Shown here: one piece after another, positions 8,532 to 17,934 of the stretch
Layout of the letters: each line of letters starts with the position of its first letter
Position numbering within the stretch: position 1 is the stretch's first letter
From: Bacillus yapensis
Lineage (GTDB): Bacteria > Bacillota > Bacilli > Bacillales > Cytobacillaceae
Assembly (NCBI RefSeq): GCF_005280205.1
Contig: NZ_SUND01000014.1
Span: 78,530 to 142,529, forward strand
Direction: 5' to 3'
DNA: 64,000 nt
Made by a program: the position numbers and the translations under genes
Notes under the pieces: generated by a model
Databases searched by the model: none
What the model was told of the DNA's origin: nothing
The model's input: only the letters and a program-made list of their open reading frames with translations

Positions 8532-10061
8532 GTGCTATTAAAAGATTTGCTTGAAACAAATATTGACAAGCATGGGGAGTATCCGTTTTTATACTTCAAG
8601 GATCATTCCTACACAAATACGGAAACGAAAGTATTTTCGGACCAATTTGCAAATGGATTGAATGAAATGGGTATCGAAAAAGGAGATCGTGTTATCGTCT
8701 GTATGCCAAATTGTCCAGAGGTACTCTTTGCCTATCAAGGTATCACAAGAGCTGGAGCAGTAATTGTACCGGTGATGTTTATGCTTCATCCTCGTGAAAT
8801 TCACTTTATTGCTCGCAATTCTGGCGCAAAGGCGATTATTACCTCCTCGCATATTTTAAGACATGTAGAAATGGCGATAGAGGAATTATCCTCGCAACCA
8901 GCTGTCATTGTTGTTGATGTAGCAACAAATGAAAAGGCTTACAATTTTTATGATGTGATGAAAAAACAAACATCTGTTGATCGTGAACTGGTTGAAATGC
9001 TTGACGAGAATGATGCGGCGATTATCCTTTACACCTCAGGAACAACGGGAAATCCAAAAGGTGTTGTGCTTACTCATAAAAATCTTTACTCTAATGCAGC
9101 CAATTCGTGCGAACATAGTAAAACGGAACAAGGAACAACACTCGGTGTATTACCCCTCGCACATGTGTATGGGTTAACGATCTCGAATATTTGTTATTTG
9201 ACGGGGAGCTCAATTGTTATTTTTCCAAAGTTCGAGTTGACCGAAGTGTTTGCAGCGATTGAAAAATATCAGGTTAAAACCTTTTCTGCAGTCCCTGCCA
9301 TGATTCATGCGATGCTATCATTTCCTAAGGCAGATGAATATGATATTTCTTGTCTTGAATCCGTTAGTTCAGGTTCAGCCCCACTGCCCGTTGCCTTAAT
9401 TCATGGATTTAAGCAAAAATTTGGTGCTGATGTTCAAGAAGGATACGGCCTATCTGAGGCAGCTCCGATTGTAACAGCACATGGAAAAGGAGCAGTCATT
9501 AAACCAGGCTCTGTTGGTACGCCAATACCAGGCGTTGAAATTCGTATCGTCAATGACGAAGGAGTGGAGCTCCCTAGAGGGGAGGTAGGTGAACTGATTG
9601 TTCTGGGCCCGAATGTGACACCTGGGTATTTTCAAAACGAGGAGGAAACAAATCGAGTTTTGAAGGATAGCTGGTTGTTTACAGGTGACATGGGGCGGAT
9701 GGATGAAGATGGGTATTTATATATTGTTGATCGAAAAAAAGATTTAATCATACGTGGAGGCTTCAATTTATATCCACGTGACGTAGAGGAAATTCTAAGT
9801 ACCCATGGAGCAGTCTCAGAGGTTGCCGTCATTGGAATACCAGACGAGAGAATGGGTGAAGAAATGGTTGCGTGTGTCGTTAAGAAGCCAGACTCAATTG
9901 TATCAGAACAGGAATTAATCGCTTTTTGCCAAGAGAGACTTGCTAAGCATAAAACTCCAAGAAAAGTTCTATTTTTAGAATCACTACCAAGAAATGGCGT
10001 CGGAAAAATCCTCAAGACACACTTACGTCAAACAGCTGCAGAACTGGATTCAGTTAAATAA
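8532..10061 (+). CDS. Long-chain-fatty-acid--CoA ligase-like AMP-forming enzyme
   Basis: The 509-residue enzyme belongs to the ANL superfamily that adenylates a carboxylate and transfers it to CoA. Signature motifs are YTSGTTGNPKG (P-loop), the core YGLSE, the hinge region TGDMGRMDEDGYLYIVDRKKD and the C-terminal catalytic lysine in NGVGKILK. Resemblance is to medium/long-chain fatty acyl-CoA synthetases. AAAGGAG at 8514 serves the GTG start; an ATG at 8525 is out of frame. The gene stands alone, with a strong terminator downstream. Chain-length preference cannot be read from the sequence. Confidence 0.88.
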   Translation: MLLKDLLETNIDKHGEYPFLYFKDHSYTNTETKVFSDQFANGLNEMGIEKGDRVIVCMPNCPEVLFAYQGITRAGAVIVPVMFMLHPREIHFIARNSGAKAIITSSHILRHVEMAIEELSSQPAVIVVDVATNEKAYNFYDVMKKQTSVDRELVEMLDENDAAIILYTSGTTGNPKGVVLTHKNLYSNAANSCEHSKTEQGTTLGVLPLAHVYGLTISNICYLTGSSIVIFPKFELTEVFAAIEKYQVKTFSAVPAMIHAMLSFPKADEYDISCLESVSSGSAPLPVALIHGFKQKFGADVQEGYGLSEAAPIVTAHGKGAVIKPGSVGTPIPGVEIRIVNDEGVELPRGEVGELIVLGPNVTPGYFQNEEETNRVLKDSWLFTGDMGRMDEDGYLYIVDRKKDLIIRGGFNLYPRDVEEILSTHGAVSEVAVIGIPDERMGEEMVACVVKKPDSIVSEQELIAFCQERLAKHKTPRKVLFLESLPRNGVGKILKTHLRQTAAELDSVK

Positions 10062-10104
10062 ATATAGAGAGAATCTGGTAAAGAAAATCTGAATTAACAG
10101 TAAA

Positions 10105-10146
10105 AATAACGTGCTAAATCGCATTTGGTTTAGCACGTTATTTTTT
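10105..10146 (+). terminator. Strong terminator after acyl-CoA ligase gene
   Basis: A 14-bp perfect stem AATAACGTGCTAAA / TTTAGCACGTTATT with a 10-base loop and further T residues. Confidence 0.88.
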
Positions 10147-10299
10147 GTTGGATACTTGTGTTTTGAGCTAAACACACGAATTGTGATACCGTATGTTAAT
10201 CAACCAATTAATTGTAAGTTAATTTAGAATTCAAGAAAAATATCATATAATGAAATGAGAGTGTACGAAGAAATTAAATCAAGAATTAGGGGGGCGCTA

Positions 10300-11001
10300 A
10301 TGGATACTGTTAACCACATAATATGTGAGAAAAGATCTTATACTAGAGATTTTAATTCTCACCATCATGAGTTTGGACAATTTCTTTTTCCATTAAAAGG
10401 ATCATTGGACATACATACGAAGTGGCAAGAAATAAACCTTAACTCAGATTATTGTTTTTACATCCCCCCTAAAATAGAACACAGCTATCGTTCTATAGAT
10501 AGGAATGAGTTCTTAGTTTTAGATATACCAATTCAGTATTTACCAGATGATACGAGTGACATGTATATACGTTTAGATGAAAAATGGACTTCTATCCGTT
10601 ATTTGCTATTGGAAGAGGCTAAGAATCAAGAAAATTTGTCTTCATTAGTTAATTTAACTAGATATGTGACTGACAAAATTCAAACCACTAATCCAACTTC
10701 TATTGAATACATTCATAAACACTATAAGGAATCAATTCGATTAGAAACTTTAGCTAGTATCGAGCGTTACCATCCAGTGTATTATTCATCATGGTTTAAG
10801 AAAAAAATGGGGAAAAGCCCCAAAGCATATATTACTGAACTACGATTGAAAGAGGCTAAACATTTATTAATTTCAACAAAATGGTCAATGTCGGAAATTA
10901 GTGAGGAATTGCGATTTGAGAATTCTTCATCTTTCACAAGGTGGTTTGTTAAGTTTGAGGGCATATCTCCACAAAAATATAGAATTCTTAATAATGGATA
11001 A
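10300..11001 (+). CDS. AraC-family transcriptional regulator
   Basis: The protein of about 233 residues has an N-terminal cupin-like sensing domain (HHHEFGQFLFPLKG, then the IPPKIEHSY segment) and a C-terminal AraC double helix-turn-helix (about residues 140-230). The second HTH shows the family signature MSEISEELRFENSSSFTRWFVKFEGISPQKYR. The start is ATG 10300, with AGGGGGG 5 bases upstream; an in-frame ATG at 10255 lacks such a site. The next gene is a drug/metabolite exporter on the same strand about 90 bases away, so the regulator may control it. The effector is unknown. Confidence 0.88.
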   Translation: MDTVNHIICEKRSYTRDFNSHHHEFGQFLFPLKGSLDIHTKWQEINLNSDYCFYIPPKIEHSYRSIDRNEFLVLDIPIQYLPDDTSDMYIRLDEKWTSIRYLLLEEAKNQENLSSLVNLTRYVTDKIQTTNPTSIEYIHKHYKESIRLETLASIERYHPVYYSSWFKKKMGKSPKAYITELRLKEAKHLLISTKWSMSEISEELRFENSSSFTRWFVKFEGISPQKYRILNNG

Positions 11002-11090
11002 AAAGGTATTAAACTTGGTAAAGAAAATTTTTATGAATTTTTCTATTATAAGTTTAATATTCTTTTTATTTTTATATTGAGGTGAGCAAA

Positions 11091-12014
11091 ATGAAGGAGA
11101 AATTGCCCCCTTTTTTTATATTACTCGCAGCGATACTATGGGGGACAACGGGGACGACTCAAGCATTTGCACCAGAAACAGCACATCCAATAGCTATTGG
11201 AGCTACTCGTTTAGCTGTTGGAGGTCTATTTTTATTATTAATTGTTCTGGTAATAGGAAAATTTAACTTTCAAAATTGGCCCATTAAGTCAACGATAATG
11301 GCTTCCTTGTGTATGGCTTTATATCAACCATTATTTTTCTCAGCAGTTTCGATTACGGGAGTGGCTATTGGGACAGTTATAGCCATTGGGAGTGCACCGA
11401 TCTTCTCAGGTCTAACGGAATGGATATATTTAAAGATTCGTCCATCAAAAATTTGGTGGTACTCTACTTTCCTATCAATAGTAGGTTGTCTAATGCTCTT
11501 TGTAAAAAAAGAATCGGTTTTGGTTGACCCTGTGGGAATTGTAATGGCCATAGGTGCTGGTTTTTCTTTTGCATGTTATACGCTTATAAGTAGAAGTCTG
11601 CTTGAAAAGCATTCCTCTTTATCCGTGGTAGCAGTCGTTTTCACACTTAGTGCAATTTGTTTATCACCACTTTTATTTATTTTTGATATGTCTTGGATAA
11701 TGAGTTTTCGAGGAGTGGGGGTAAGTCTTCAACTCGGGATTATGGCAACTGGGATAGCCTATTTACTTTTTGCCAAAGGTCTAATCGATGTTTCTTCATC
11801 AACTGCGGTTACCCTTTCTTTAGCTGAACCCTTAACTGCAGCATTATTGGGAGTATTCCTATTGGGTGAATACTTAACGGTCACTTCCTGGTTAGGAATG
11901 TTTCTCTTATTGCTAGGAATTGGATTATTAATAAGTGGGACTAAAAAGTCTACCAGTATAAAAGGAACTTTAAATTATTCAGTGGTAAGTGACACTAAAA
12001 ATAAACGGTATTAG
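11091..12014 (+). CDS. EamA-type drug/metabolite transporter
   Basis: The product has about ten hydrophobic segments in two EamA repeats. The first repeat starts with the typical LLAAILWGTTG motif and the second carries the SLAEPLTAALLG signature. Members of this family export amino acids, metabolites or drugs. ATG 11091 is preferred over GTG 11082 because GAGGTGA lies 6 to 7 bases upstream of it. The C-terminal 25 residues after the last membrane segment are polar. The upstream AraC regulator is a plausible controller. Substrate unknown. Confidence 0.88.
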   Translation: MKEKLPPFFILLAAILWGTTGTTQAFAPETAHPIAIGATRLAVGGLFLLLIVLVIGKFNFQNWPIKSTIMASLCMALYQPLFFSAVSITGVAIGTVIAIGSAPIFSGLTEWIYLKIRPSKIWWYSTFLSIVGCLMLFVKKESVLVDPVGIVMAIGAGFSFACYTLISRSLLEKHSSLSVVAVVFTLSAICLSPLLFIFDMSWIMSFRGVGVSLQLGIMATGIAYLLFAKGLIDVSSSTAVTLSLAEPLTAALLGVFLLGEYLTVTSWLGMFLLLLGIGLLISGTKKSTSIKGTLNYSVVSDTKNKRY

Positions 12015-12073
12015 GTGGGGTTCCTGAAGAAGGGGATGTTATGCTGGAAATCAACAAATGTATAACCAAAACA

Positions 12074-12113
12074 AAAAGAGGAGTCCCCAAACTTTTTCGG
12101 GACATCCTCTTTT
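12074..12113. terminator. Bidirectional terminator
   Basis: Stem AAAAGAGGA(g)TCCC / GGGA(ca)TCCTCTTTT with small internal mismatches, T-rich on both strands. It lies between the EamA gene (plus) and a small minus-strand gene. Confidence 0.7.
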
Positions 12114-12129
12114 CAGATCTATTCAAATT

Positions 12130-12279
12130 TTATTGACTTTTTAAATCAGTAATTGGTAACGTGATGACTTTGCCACCGATTTGAACATGAACGGTGTCAT
12201 TAAAAATAGCTTTCACTAATCCTTTTAAGGAAATCTGTGAATCAACTTTTAAATTTTTGTTTTCAGGGGTTTTTGTCAT
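12130..12279 (-). CDS. 49-residue small protein
   Basis: A minus-strand ORF translating as MTKTPENKNLKVDSQ... and ending DLKSQ. It has a canonical GGAGGG ribosome binding site 8 bases before the ATG (12288-12293), which is the main reason to call it. The second half (VKAIFNDTVHVQIGGKVITLP) alternates like a short beta-barrel and is reminiscent of the KOW/SH3-like fold of DUF2187 proteins, one of which is encoded just upstream on the same strand. Function unknown; it may be the tail gene of a two-gene unit with that neighbour. Confidence 0.6.
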   Translation of the reverse strand: MTKTPENKNLKVDSQISLKGLVKAIFNDTVHVQIGGKVITLPITDLKSQ

Positions 12280-12426
12280 GTTTTTTACCCTCCAGAAATT
12301 AAGTTAATTAAACTCTATTTAAGTCGGAAAAATAATTATTAATATTATAAATCAGAAGTTGCAAAATGATCAAATAAAACATCTGTATTGAGAGCAGAAT
12401 GTTTGTTGACCCCAATTCACATTATC

Positions 12427-12642
12427 TTAAGCTTCTAAATTTAACGAATTGGACTCTAGAACAAAATAGTGCTTATGAGATACAACAGTCAATGGAGTCT
12501 CTAATTTTAAATAATCTGCATCTGTATCATTTAGTTTTACAATAACGCTCTCTTCACGTACACGAGTCACTTCACCAACAAAGCGTTCTCCGTTTCTAGA
12601 AAATTGTATTTTATCTCCTAAACTTGCCTTCTGTGAATTCAA
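12427..12642 (-). CDS. DUF2187 family protein (YkvS-like)
   Basis: A protein of about 71 residues with the segment SLGDKIQFSRNGERFVGEVTRVREESVIVKL, typical of the small Bacillus DUF2187/YkvS family, which is predicted to form an SH3-like barrel. The start is set at TTG 12642: GAGGAG at 12658-12653 is 10 bases upstream, whereas the longer frame starting at 12660 overlaps that site. It is transcribed divergently from the TetR-relP operon and shares the intergenic region that holds two palindromes. Function unknown. Confidence 0.7.
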   Translation of the reverse strand: MNSQKASLGDKIQFSRNGERFVGEVTRVREESVIVKLNDTDADYLKLETPLTVVSHKHYFVLESNSLNLEA

Positions 12643-12733
12643 TCGCAAACGACTCCTCAAACTAACAGAATACAGTTCATGTCCATTTATTCATTATACA
12701 AGGGGTGTAAGAAGATAATGTAACAAATAAACA

Positions 12734-12821
12734 TGAACCATAGTTCAAGTATTACATGTGATGAAATGAGTGTCAATAAAAAAGGTGAACTCTAGTTCAT
12801 CTTCTGTTCCTGTGCTATAAT
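12734..12821 (+). promoter_or_regulatory. Promoter with two palindromic operators upstream of tetR-relP
   Basis: Two 14-bp dyads share the form TGAAC-N4-GTTCA: TGAACCATAGTTCA (12734-12747) and TGAACTCTAGTTCA (12786-12799). A TATAAT -10 box lies at 12816-12821, so the second dyad covers the -35 region. The simplest reading is autoregulation by the TetR protein encoded just downstream. The GAAC-N4-GTTC core also fits the Bacillus LexA box, so SOS control is the alternative. Confidence 0.65.
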
Positions 12822-12840
12822 GATGAATGAGGTGACGACT

Positions 12841-13500
12841 ATGACTGAAAAGGACGAGACTCAACTTATAGGTGAGTTGCCAATTATTCCGAAACAAGTG
12901 CGAGCCCATGAAAAGAGGGAAGCTTTATTAAAAAGCGGAAGAATCCTCTTTACTGAAAAAGGGTATGACCAAACAAATGCAAAGGAAATTGCACAGCACG
13001 CAGGTGTCGCAACTGGCACTTTTTATCGATATTTTTCAGATAAACGACAGCTTCTCATGTCCATTCTGGAGGATAAGCTCGAAAGCTTAATGCCTCCTGA
13101 GCTAGTCTGGGTAAACGTTAATCCTGAAGTTTATCTTTCGTCACTTTTAGAAGACCATTTTAATCGGTTGCGAGAAAAAGGGATTCATCGTGTTCTACCA
13201 GAGCTGATTCACAGAGACCCTGAACTTGCAAAAGTTTTGATGAATGTGAAGAGAAGTATTGTTGGACGGATTCATACAGGTCTTGAAAAAGCAAAAGCAA
13301 AAGGTTTTACTTGGGAAGATCTAAATTTGGAAACAGTATCTTGGACGCTCATGTCCATCCTTGAAAAAATACCTGAAATGTATACGGAAAGTGGAAATAC
13401 TCCAAATTTTGATGAATTAGCGAAGATTATTTGTAGACTTGTTTTTCCTCCTGAAAAAATAGAATTAATGGCTCAAAACATTACTACTAGAGATGAGTGA
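12841..13500 (+). CDS. TetR/AcrR-family transcriptional regulator
   Basis: The protein of about 219 residues has a TetR N-terminal HTH at about residues 26-70: LLKSGRILFTEKGYDQTNAKEIAQHAGVATGTFYRYF in effect, with the GTFYRYF recognition end clearly visible. The C-terminal half is an all-helical ligand/dimer domain that I cannot assign to a ligand class. ATG 12841 follows GAGGTGA at proper spacing; an earlier in-frame ATG (12820) lies inside the -10 box. The stop overlaps the start of the relP gene by 8 bases, so the regulator and a (p)ppGpp synthetase are co-transcribed behind two palindromes. Confidence 0.87.
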   Translation: MTEKDETQLIGELPIIPKQVRAHEKREALLKSGRILFTEKGYDQTNAKEIAQHAGVATGTFYRYFSDKRQLLMSILEDKLESLMPPELVWVNVNPEVYLSSLLEDHFNRLREKGIHRVLPELIHRDPELAKVLMNVKRSIVGRIHTGLEKAKAKGFTWEDLNLETVSWTLMSILEKIPEMYTESGNTPNFDELAKIICRLVFPPEKIELMAQNITTRDE

Positions 13501-14233
13501 AAGTATGGATATACAAGAACTGAAGAATTTGAAGACAGAATTAACAAGATTTATGATGGCTTATAAATTTGCGTTAGATGAAATGAATACAAAGATTAAT
13601 ATCCTAAAAGAGGAATTTCATTACATTCATGATTATAACCCAATTGAGCATGTATCCTCTCGGGTGAAATCACCGGATGGTATTTTAAAAAAGGTAATGA
13701 GAAAAGGACATGAACTGTCTTTATCTTCGATTAGAGAACAAGTTAAGGATATTGCGGGCATTCGGATCACATGTTCTTTTATTTCGGATATATATGAAAT
13801 AAGTGAGATGTTAAAGAAGCAAAAAGATGTAAAAATCCTTAATTGTAAGGATTATATTCAAAATCCAAAGCCAAATGGCTATCAAAGCCTTCATTTAATC
13901 GTGGAAATACCGATTTTTATGTCTGACCGAGAAGAACATATTCCAGTCGAAATACAAATTAGAACGATTGCGATGGATTTTTGGGCAAGTCTCGAGCATA
14001 AGATATTCTATAAATATAACAAAGCGGTTCCGGGACATTTACTTACAGAGTTAAAGGAAGCAGCCATTACGGCAGGCGAGCTCGATCGAAAAATGGAGCG
14101 GCTCCATAAGGAGATGACGGCAATTAAGGAACTGGAGAATGAGAAAACAAGTAAGCAACTATTTTTAGGGATAGATGAAGAAACCTTTAATCTCCCTACG
14201 TATCTGTTAGAATCTTTAACAAAAAAAGTATGA
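13493..14233 (+). CDS. ywaC: Small alarmone synthetase RelP/YwaC-type GTP pyrophosphokinase
   Basis: This single-domain (p)ppGpp synthetase of 246 residues (242 if translation starts at ATG 13505) lacks hydrolase and regulatory domains. RelA/SpoT synthetase motifs are clear: NPIEHVSSRVKS, VKDIAGIRITCSFISDIY, NGYQSLHL and VEIQIRTIAMDFWASLEHKI. It resembles B. subtilis YwaC (RelP) more than YjbM (RelQ), for example in the MDFWASLEHKI and IEH..SRVKS segments. A C-terminal extension of about 30 residues is longer than in YwaC. Co-transcription with a TetR gene is a notable difference from the stand-alone ywaC of B. subtilis. Confidence 0.9.
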   Translation: MSESMDIQELKNLKTELTRFMMAYKFALDEMNTKINILKEEFHYIHDYNPIEHVSSRVKSPDGILKKVMRKGHELSLSSIREQVKDIAGIRITCSFISDIYEISEMLKKQKDVKILNCKDYIQNPKPNGYQSLHLIVEIPIFMSDREEHIPVEIQIRTIAMDFWASLEHKIFYKYNKAVPGHLLTELKEAAITAGELDRKMERLHKEMTAIKELENEKTSKQLFLGIDEETFNLPTYLLESLTKKV

Positions 14234-14243
14234 TGTAGGGTGC

Positions 14244-14291
14244 AAAGCACAAAAGGCATTTTGAAAATCAAATGCTTTTTGTGCTTTTTTT
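14244..14291 (+). terminator. Terminator after relP
   Basis: Long stem AAAGCACAAAAgGCATTT / AAATGCtTTTTGTGCTTT with a T run. It closes the tetR-relP operon. Confidence 0.85.
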
Positions 14292-14505
14292 GTTAGGAAT
14301 ATTGATTTCTTTGTAAGAATTTCTTACTGAATTTACAAAAAATTAATAGATCGATGTTAAAATAATATACATTATATGGAATAGCAGAGATGTTAGATTA
14401 ATTTTATGTAAAAATTTAACAATTTCGTACAATTTGCTTATTCTATCTGTTATTTTTCTTTAATATACTCGGGTGATAAAAGTATTTGTAGAAGGGATGG
14501 ATTAG

Positions 14506-16419
14506 ATGCAGCAATATAAGGAGGATATGTCTGTAGCAAAATACTTGTTTCACCACGGGAAAAACTTCAGAGCGTATGATTATTTAGGTGCACATTTTTC
14601 TGAATATAAAGAAAAATACGGATATGTATTCAGAGTATGGGCGCCAAACGCACTTGCAGTTTCTATTGTTGGAGATTTTAATCATTGGGACCCCCAGTCA
14701 CATCCAATGGTGAAAGAGACGAATGAGGGAATATGGGAGCTATTTGTGGAAGGGTTAGAAGAGTTTTCCTTGTACAAATATGCAGTGACGACGAATGACG
14801 GTCGGGTACTCTTTAAAGCTGATCCCTATGCAGTTTATAGTGAAACAAAGGAGAAAACGGCTTCTTATACGTATCGTTTTACTGGCAAATTCTCTTGGAC
14901 TGACGAAGATTGGCAAAAGGTTAAAGAGAAGCAGAATATTTACGAGAGTCCTCTGAATATATATGAGGTACATTTAGGGTCCTGGAGAAAATCAGCTGAC
15001 GACGGGTACTTGAACTATCGTACGATTGCGAATGAACTGATTCCATATGTGAAAAAGATGGGGTATACCCATGTTGAACTCTTGCCATTAGCTGAGCATC
15101 CGTTCGACGGATCTTGGGGCTATCAGGTTTGTGGATATTACAGTATAACCTCGCGATTTGGGAAACCTGAGGACTTCATGTATTTCGTTAATTTAGCTCA
15201 CGAACATGGGATAGGTGTCATCATGGATTGGGTTCCTGCTCATTTTCCAAAGGATGCCCACGGATTATATGAATTCGATGGTCAGCCTTTGTATGAATAC
15301 AAAGATCCATTAAAACAAGAGCATAAGCAGTGGGGGACGCGAATTTTTGACTTTGGCAGAAATGAAGTTCAGGCTTTCCTCATTTCAAATGCAATCTTTT
15401 TAATGGAGAAATATCATATTGATGGTCTCCGAGTGGATGCAGTTGCCTCGATGATTTATTTAAATTACAACAGAAAAAATGGAGAATGGAGGCCAAATGC
15501 TTATGGAGGCGAAGGCAATCTTGAAGCAATTAACTTTTTGAGAACATTGAATCATACCGTACTAACTAATTTTCCTCATACTTTAATGATTGCGGAAGAA
15601 TCGACCGCATGGCCAGGCGTGACGCTTCCTCCTTCCCATAACGGATTAGGCTTTAATTACAAATGGAATATGGGCTGGATGAATGATGTCTTATCATATA
15701 TGGAAGTTGACCCCATTGCACGCCAGCATCATCATGGTAAACTTACTTTTCCAATTGTCTATGCTTGTGACGAAAACTTCATTTTACCGATTTCCCATGA
15801 CGAGGTTGTTCATGGAAAACGCTCCTTGTTAGATAAAATGCCAGGGGACTACCACGACAAATTTGCAGGCGTCCGTAGCTTTCTCCTCTATATGCTTTGT
15901 CATCCTGGTAAAAAGCTTATGTTCATGGGTTGTGAAATCGGCCAATTCATTGAATGGAATTACAAAAAAGAGCTTGAATGGTTCCTCTTAAAATATGAAT
16001 CTCATAAGAAATTACAAACATTTTTTAGTCATGCGAACCATTTTTATTTACAAAATCGTCCGCTATGGGAATTAGATTGCTCCCGTGATGGATTCAAATG
16101 GATTTGCCATTCAGACCATACAAGAAATATACTCTCCTTCCGACGAATCGATAAATCGCAAAATGAATTAGTAATTGTTGTGAACTTTTCTCCGGTCCTA
16201 TGGGAGGATTATTATGTTGGGGTACCAGAGAAAGGCCAATATAAAGAAATATTCAATACGGATTTAAAGAAATTCGGTGGTTCAGGGATACGTAATCGCA
16301 AGCTACTGGGAACAACAGATGAACCGATGCATGAGCTCGACCAATACATTTCAATAACTTTACCACCTTTAACAACACTTGTGTTTCAACACATCGAGCA
16401 AAAGAGAGTGAGAATTTAA
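14506..16419 (+). CDS. glgB: 1,4-alpha-glucan branching enzyme GlgB
   Basis: The 637-residue enzyme makes alpha-1,6 branches in glycogen. It has an N-terminal CBM48 domain (about 30-120, AVSIVGDFNHWDP), then a GH13 barrel with the branching-enzyme motifs. These include the nucleophile D311 in DGLRVDAVASM, the acid/base E364 in IAEEST and the transition-state His-Asp in SHDEVVHGK. The length is typical of Bacillus GlgB. It is the first gene of the glycogen cluster; the gap of 225 bases to glgC is occupied by a structured repeat. AGAAGGGA is 8 bases before the ATG; a second in-frame ATG at 14527 follows AAGGAGG too closely. Confidence 0.96.
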   Translation: MQQYKEDMSVAKYLFHHGKNFRAYDYLGAHFSEYKEKYGYVFRVWAPNALAVSIVGDFNHWDPQSHPMVKETNEGIWELFVEGLEEFSLYKYAVTTNDGRVLFKADPYAVYSETKEKTASYTYRFTGKFSWTDEDWQKVKEKQNIYESPLNIYEVHLGSWRKSADDGYLNYRTIANELIPYVKKMGYTHVELLPLAEHPFDGSWGYQVCGYYSITSRFGKPEDFMYFVNLAHEHGIGVIMDWVPAHFPKDAHGLYEFDGQPLYEYKDPLKQEHKQWGTRIFDFGRNEVQAFLISNAIFLMEKYHIDGLRVDAVASMIYLNYNRKNGEWRPNAYGGEGNLEAINFLRTLNHTVLTNFPHTLMIAEESTAWPGVTLPPSHNGLGFNYKWNMGWMNDVLSYMEVDPIARQHHHGKLTFPIVYACDENFILPISHDEVVHGKRSLLDKMPGDYHDKFAGVRSFLLYMLCHPGKKLMFMGCEIGQFIEWNYKKELEWFLLKYESHKKLQTFFSHANHFYLQNRPLWELDCSRDGFKWICHSDHTRNILSFRRIDKSQNELVIVVNFSPVLWEDYYVGVPEKGQYKEIFNTDLKKFGGSGIRNRKLLGTTDEPMHELDQYISITLPPLTTLVFQHIEQKRVRI

Positions 16420-16452
16420 AGAAAGTATTCAAATTGAGTCTGTTTTCGTATA

Positions 16453-16624
16453 GATTGTTGTTAAAATCCTATTGCCGATTTTAACGTAGGAATAGTCAAT
16501 TGGTGCATTCTAGCAAGATTGCAAGCTCTTTTCTCATTGATTTACGATTCAGTTATCACTGAAAACAAAAATTACTTCATTGATTTTTTGCTCCAAAAGC
16601 AACAAAGTTTGAGAAAAGAGCTTT
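16453..16624 (+). repeat. Structured intergenic repeat, copy A, inside the glg cluster
   Basis: This copy begins GATTGTTGTTAAAATC and forms a 9-bp hairpin GTTAAAATC / GATTTTAAC (16460-16468, 16477-16485). It then carries a long-range 14-bp perfect inverted repeat AAGCTCTTTTCTCA (16523-16536) / TGAGAAAAGAGCTT (16610-16623). The same order, spacing and motifs recur at 47830-47997 and, on the minus strand, at 6901-6722. It lies between glgB and glgC and could modulate transcript processing. Confidence 0.7.
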
Positions 16625-16644
16625 AATTAAAGGGGGAGCGGACG

Positions 16645-17934
16645 ATGTTTCGGAAGAAAAAATGTGTAGCGATGTTACTAGCAGGTGGTCAAGGGAGTAG
16701 ATTGCACGTATTGACCAAGCAAATTGCAAAACCAGCTGTACACTTTGGAGGCAAGTACCGAATTATTGATTTCACCTTATCAAACTGCATCAATTCTGGT
16801 ATTGATACTGTGGGTGTCTTAACTCAATATCAACCACTAGAATTAAATGATTATATTGATAATGGGGAGCCTTGGGACTTGGATCGGTCTCATGGAGGTG
16901 TTCACATCCTTCCGCCGTATCAACAAGTAAAAGGGGGAGACTGGTACAAAGGGACGGCAAATGCGATCTATCAAAATATGAATTTTATCGAACGTTACCA
17001 GCCTGAATATGTCATTATTCTTTCGGGTGATCATATCTATAAAATGGATTACAACAAAATGCTCGAGTACCATATCGAGAAGGATGCGGATTGCACGATT
17101 GCGGTCCTTTCGGTGCCGATGGAAGAAGCGAGCCGCTTTGGCATTATGAATACGTATGAGGACGGGAGAATTTACGAGTTTGAAGAGAAACCGAGTAATC
17201 CGAAGAGTAATAAAGCGTCGATGGGCGTGTATATTTTTAAAAAGGAAGCACTATTCCGCTACTTGATGGAAGATGAAGAAGATGAGAATTCCTCAAAAGA
17301 TTTTGGTAAAAATGTCATTCCAGCCATGCTCTACTCAGGTGAAAAAATGTTTGCTTACCCATTTGAAGGCTATTGGAAAGACGTGGGAACACTCCAGTCA
17401 TTATGGGAAGGAAATATGGATTTATTAGGGGAGCGCCCTAAGCTTGATTTAAATGATCATAAATGGAAAATCAGCTATCGTCACTATCCTGATCATCCTC
17501 ATTTTATTGGGAACGATGCTTCTGTTACGAACAGCGTGATTGCTGAAGGATGCGAAATTCATGGTACCGTCATTAATTCTGTTCTCTTTAGTGGTGTAAC
17601 AGTTGAAAAAGGGGCAGTCATTAAAGACAGTGTGGTCATGAGAAATACATTTGTGAGTGAAGGAGCGATCATTAATTACAGCATTGTGGACGTAGGTGTC
17701 TATGTAGGAAAGGATGCAAAGGTAGGCGAGGACCGCGGGAATGGGGGGCAGCTAACCGTATTAGGCAGCAACGTCAAAGTGAAGGATGGCACACAAATTT
17801 CTAGTGGAGAAATAATCGATAGCAATATGTATCTTAAATATATCGAAAAATCCCATTTAAAAGGGTTATTAAAGGTAATCAAATCGGATGATGTCATTTA
17901 TTCCACTAGACAGGAAAGAGAGGCTATCGAATGA
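16645..17934 (+). CDS. glgC: Glucose-1-phosphate adenylyltransferase catalytic subunit GlgC
   Basis: This subunit makes ADP-glucose from ATP and glucose-1-phosphate, the committed step of glycogen synthesis. The N-terminus holds the pyrophosphorylase signature ([10 protein letters not shown]...[15 protein letters not shown]) and the catalytic region includes [11 protein letters not shown]. The C-terminal third is a left-handed beta-helix of hexapeptide repeats ([13 protein letters not shown] and following). At 429 residues it is about 50 longer than B. subtilis GlgC (380). The added part is in the beta-helix and C-terminus. GGGGGAG precedes the ATG. It overlaps glgD by 4 bases, consistent with a GlgC-GlgD complex. 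Confidence 0.95.
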   Translation: MFRKKKCVAMLLAGGQGSRLHVLTKQIAKPAVHFGGKYRIIDFTLSNCINSGIDTVGVLTQYQPLELNDYIDNGEPWDLDRSHGGVHILPPYQQVKGGDWYKGTANAIYQNMNFIERYQPEYVIILSGDHIYKMDYNKMLEYHIEKDADCTIAVLSVPMEEASRFGIMNTYEDGRIYEFEEKPSNPKSNKASMGVYIFKKEALFRYLMEDEEDENSSKDFGKNVIPAMLYSGEKMFAYPFEGYWKDVGTLQSLWEGNMDLLGERPKLDLNDHKWKISYRHYPDHPHFIGNDASVTNSVIAEGCEIHGTVINSVLFSGVTVEKGAVIKDSVVMRNTFVSEGAIINYSIVDVGVYVGKDAKVGEDRGNGGQLTVLGSNVKVKDGTQISSGEIIDSNMYLKYIEKSHLKGLLKVIKSDDVIYSTRQEREAIE

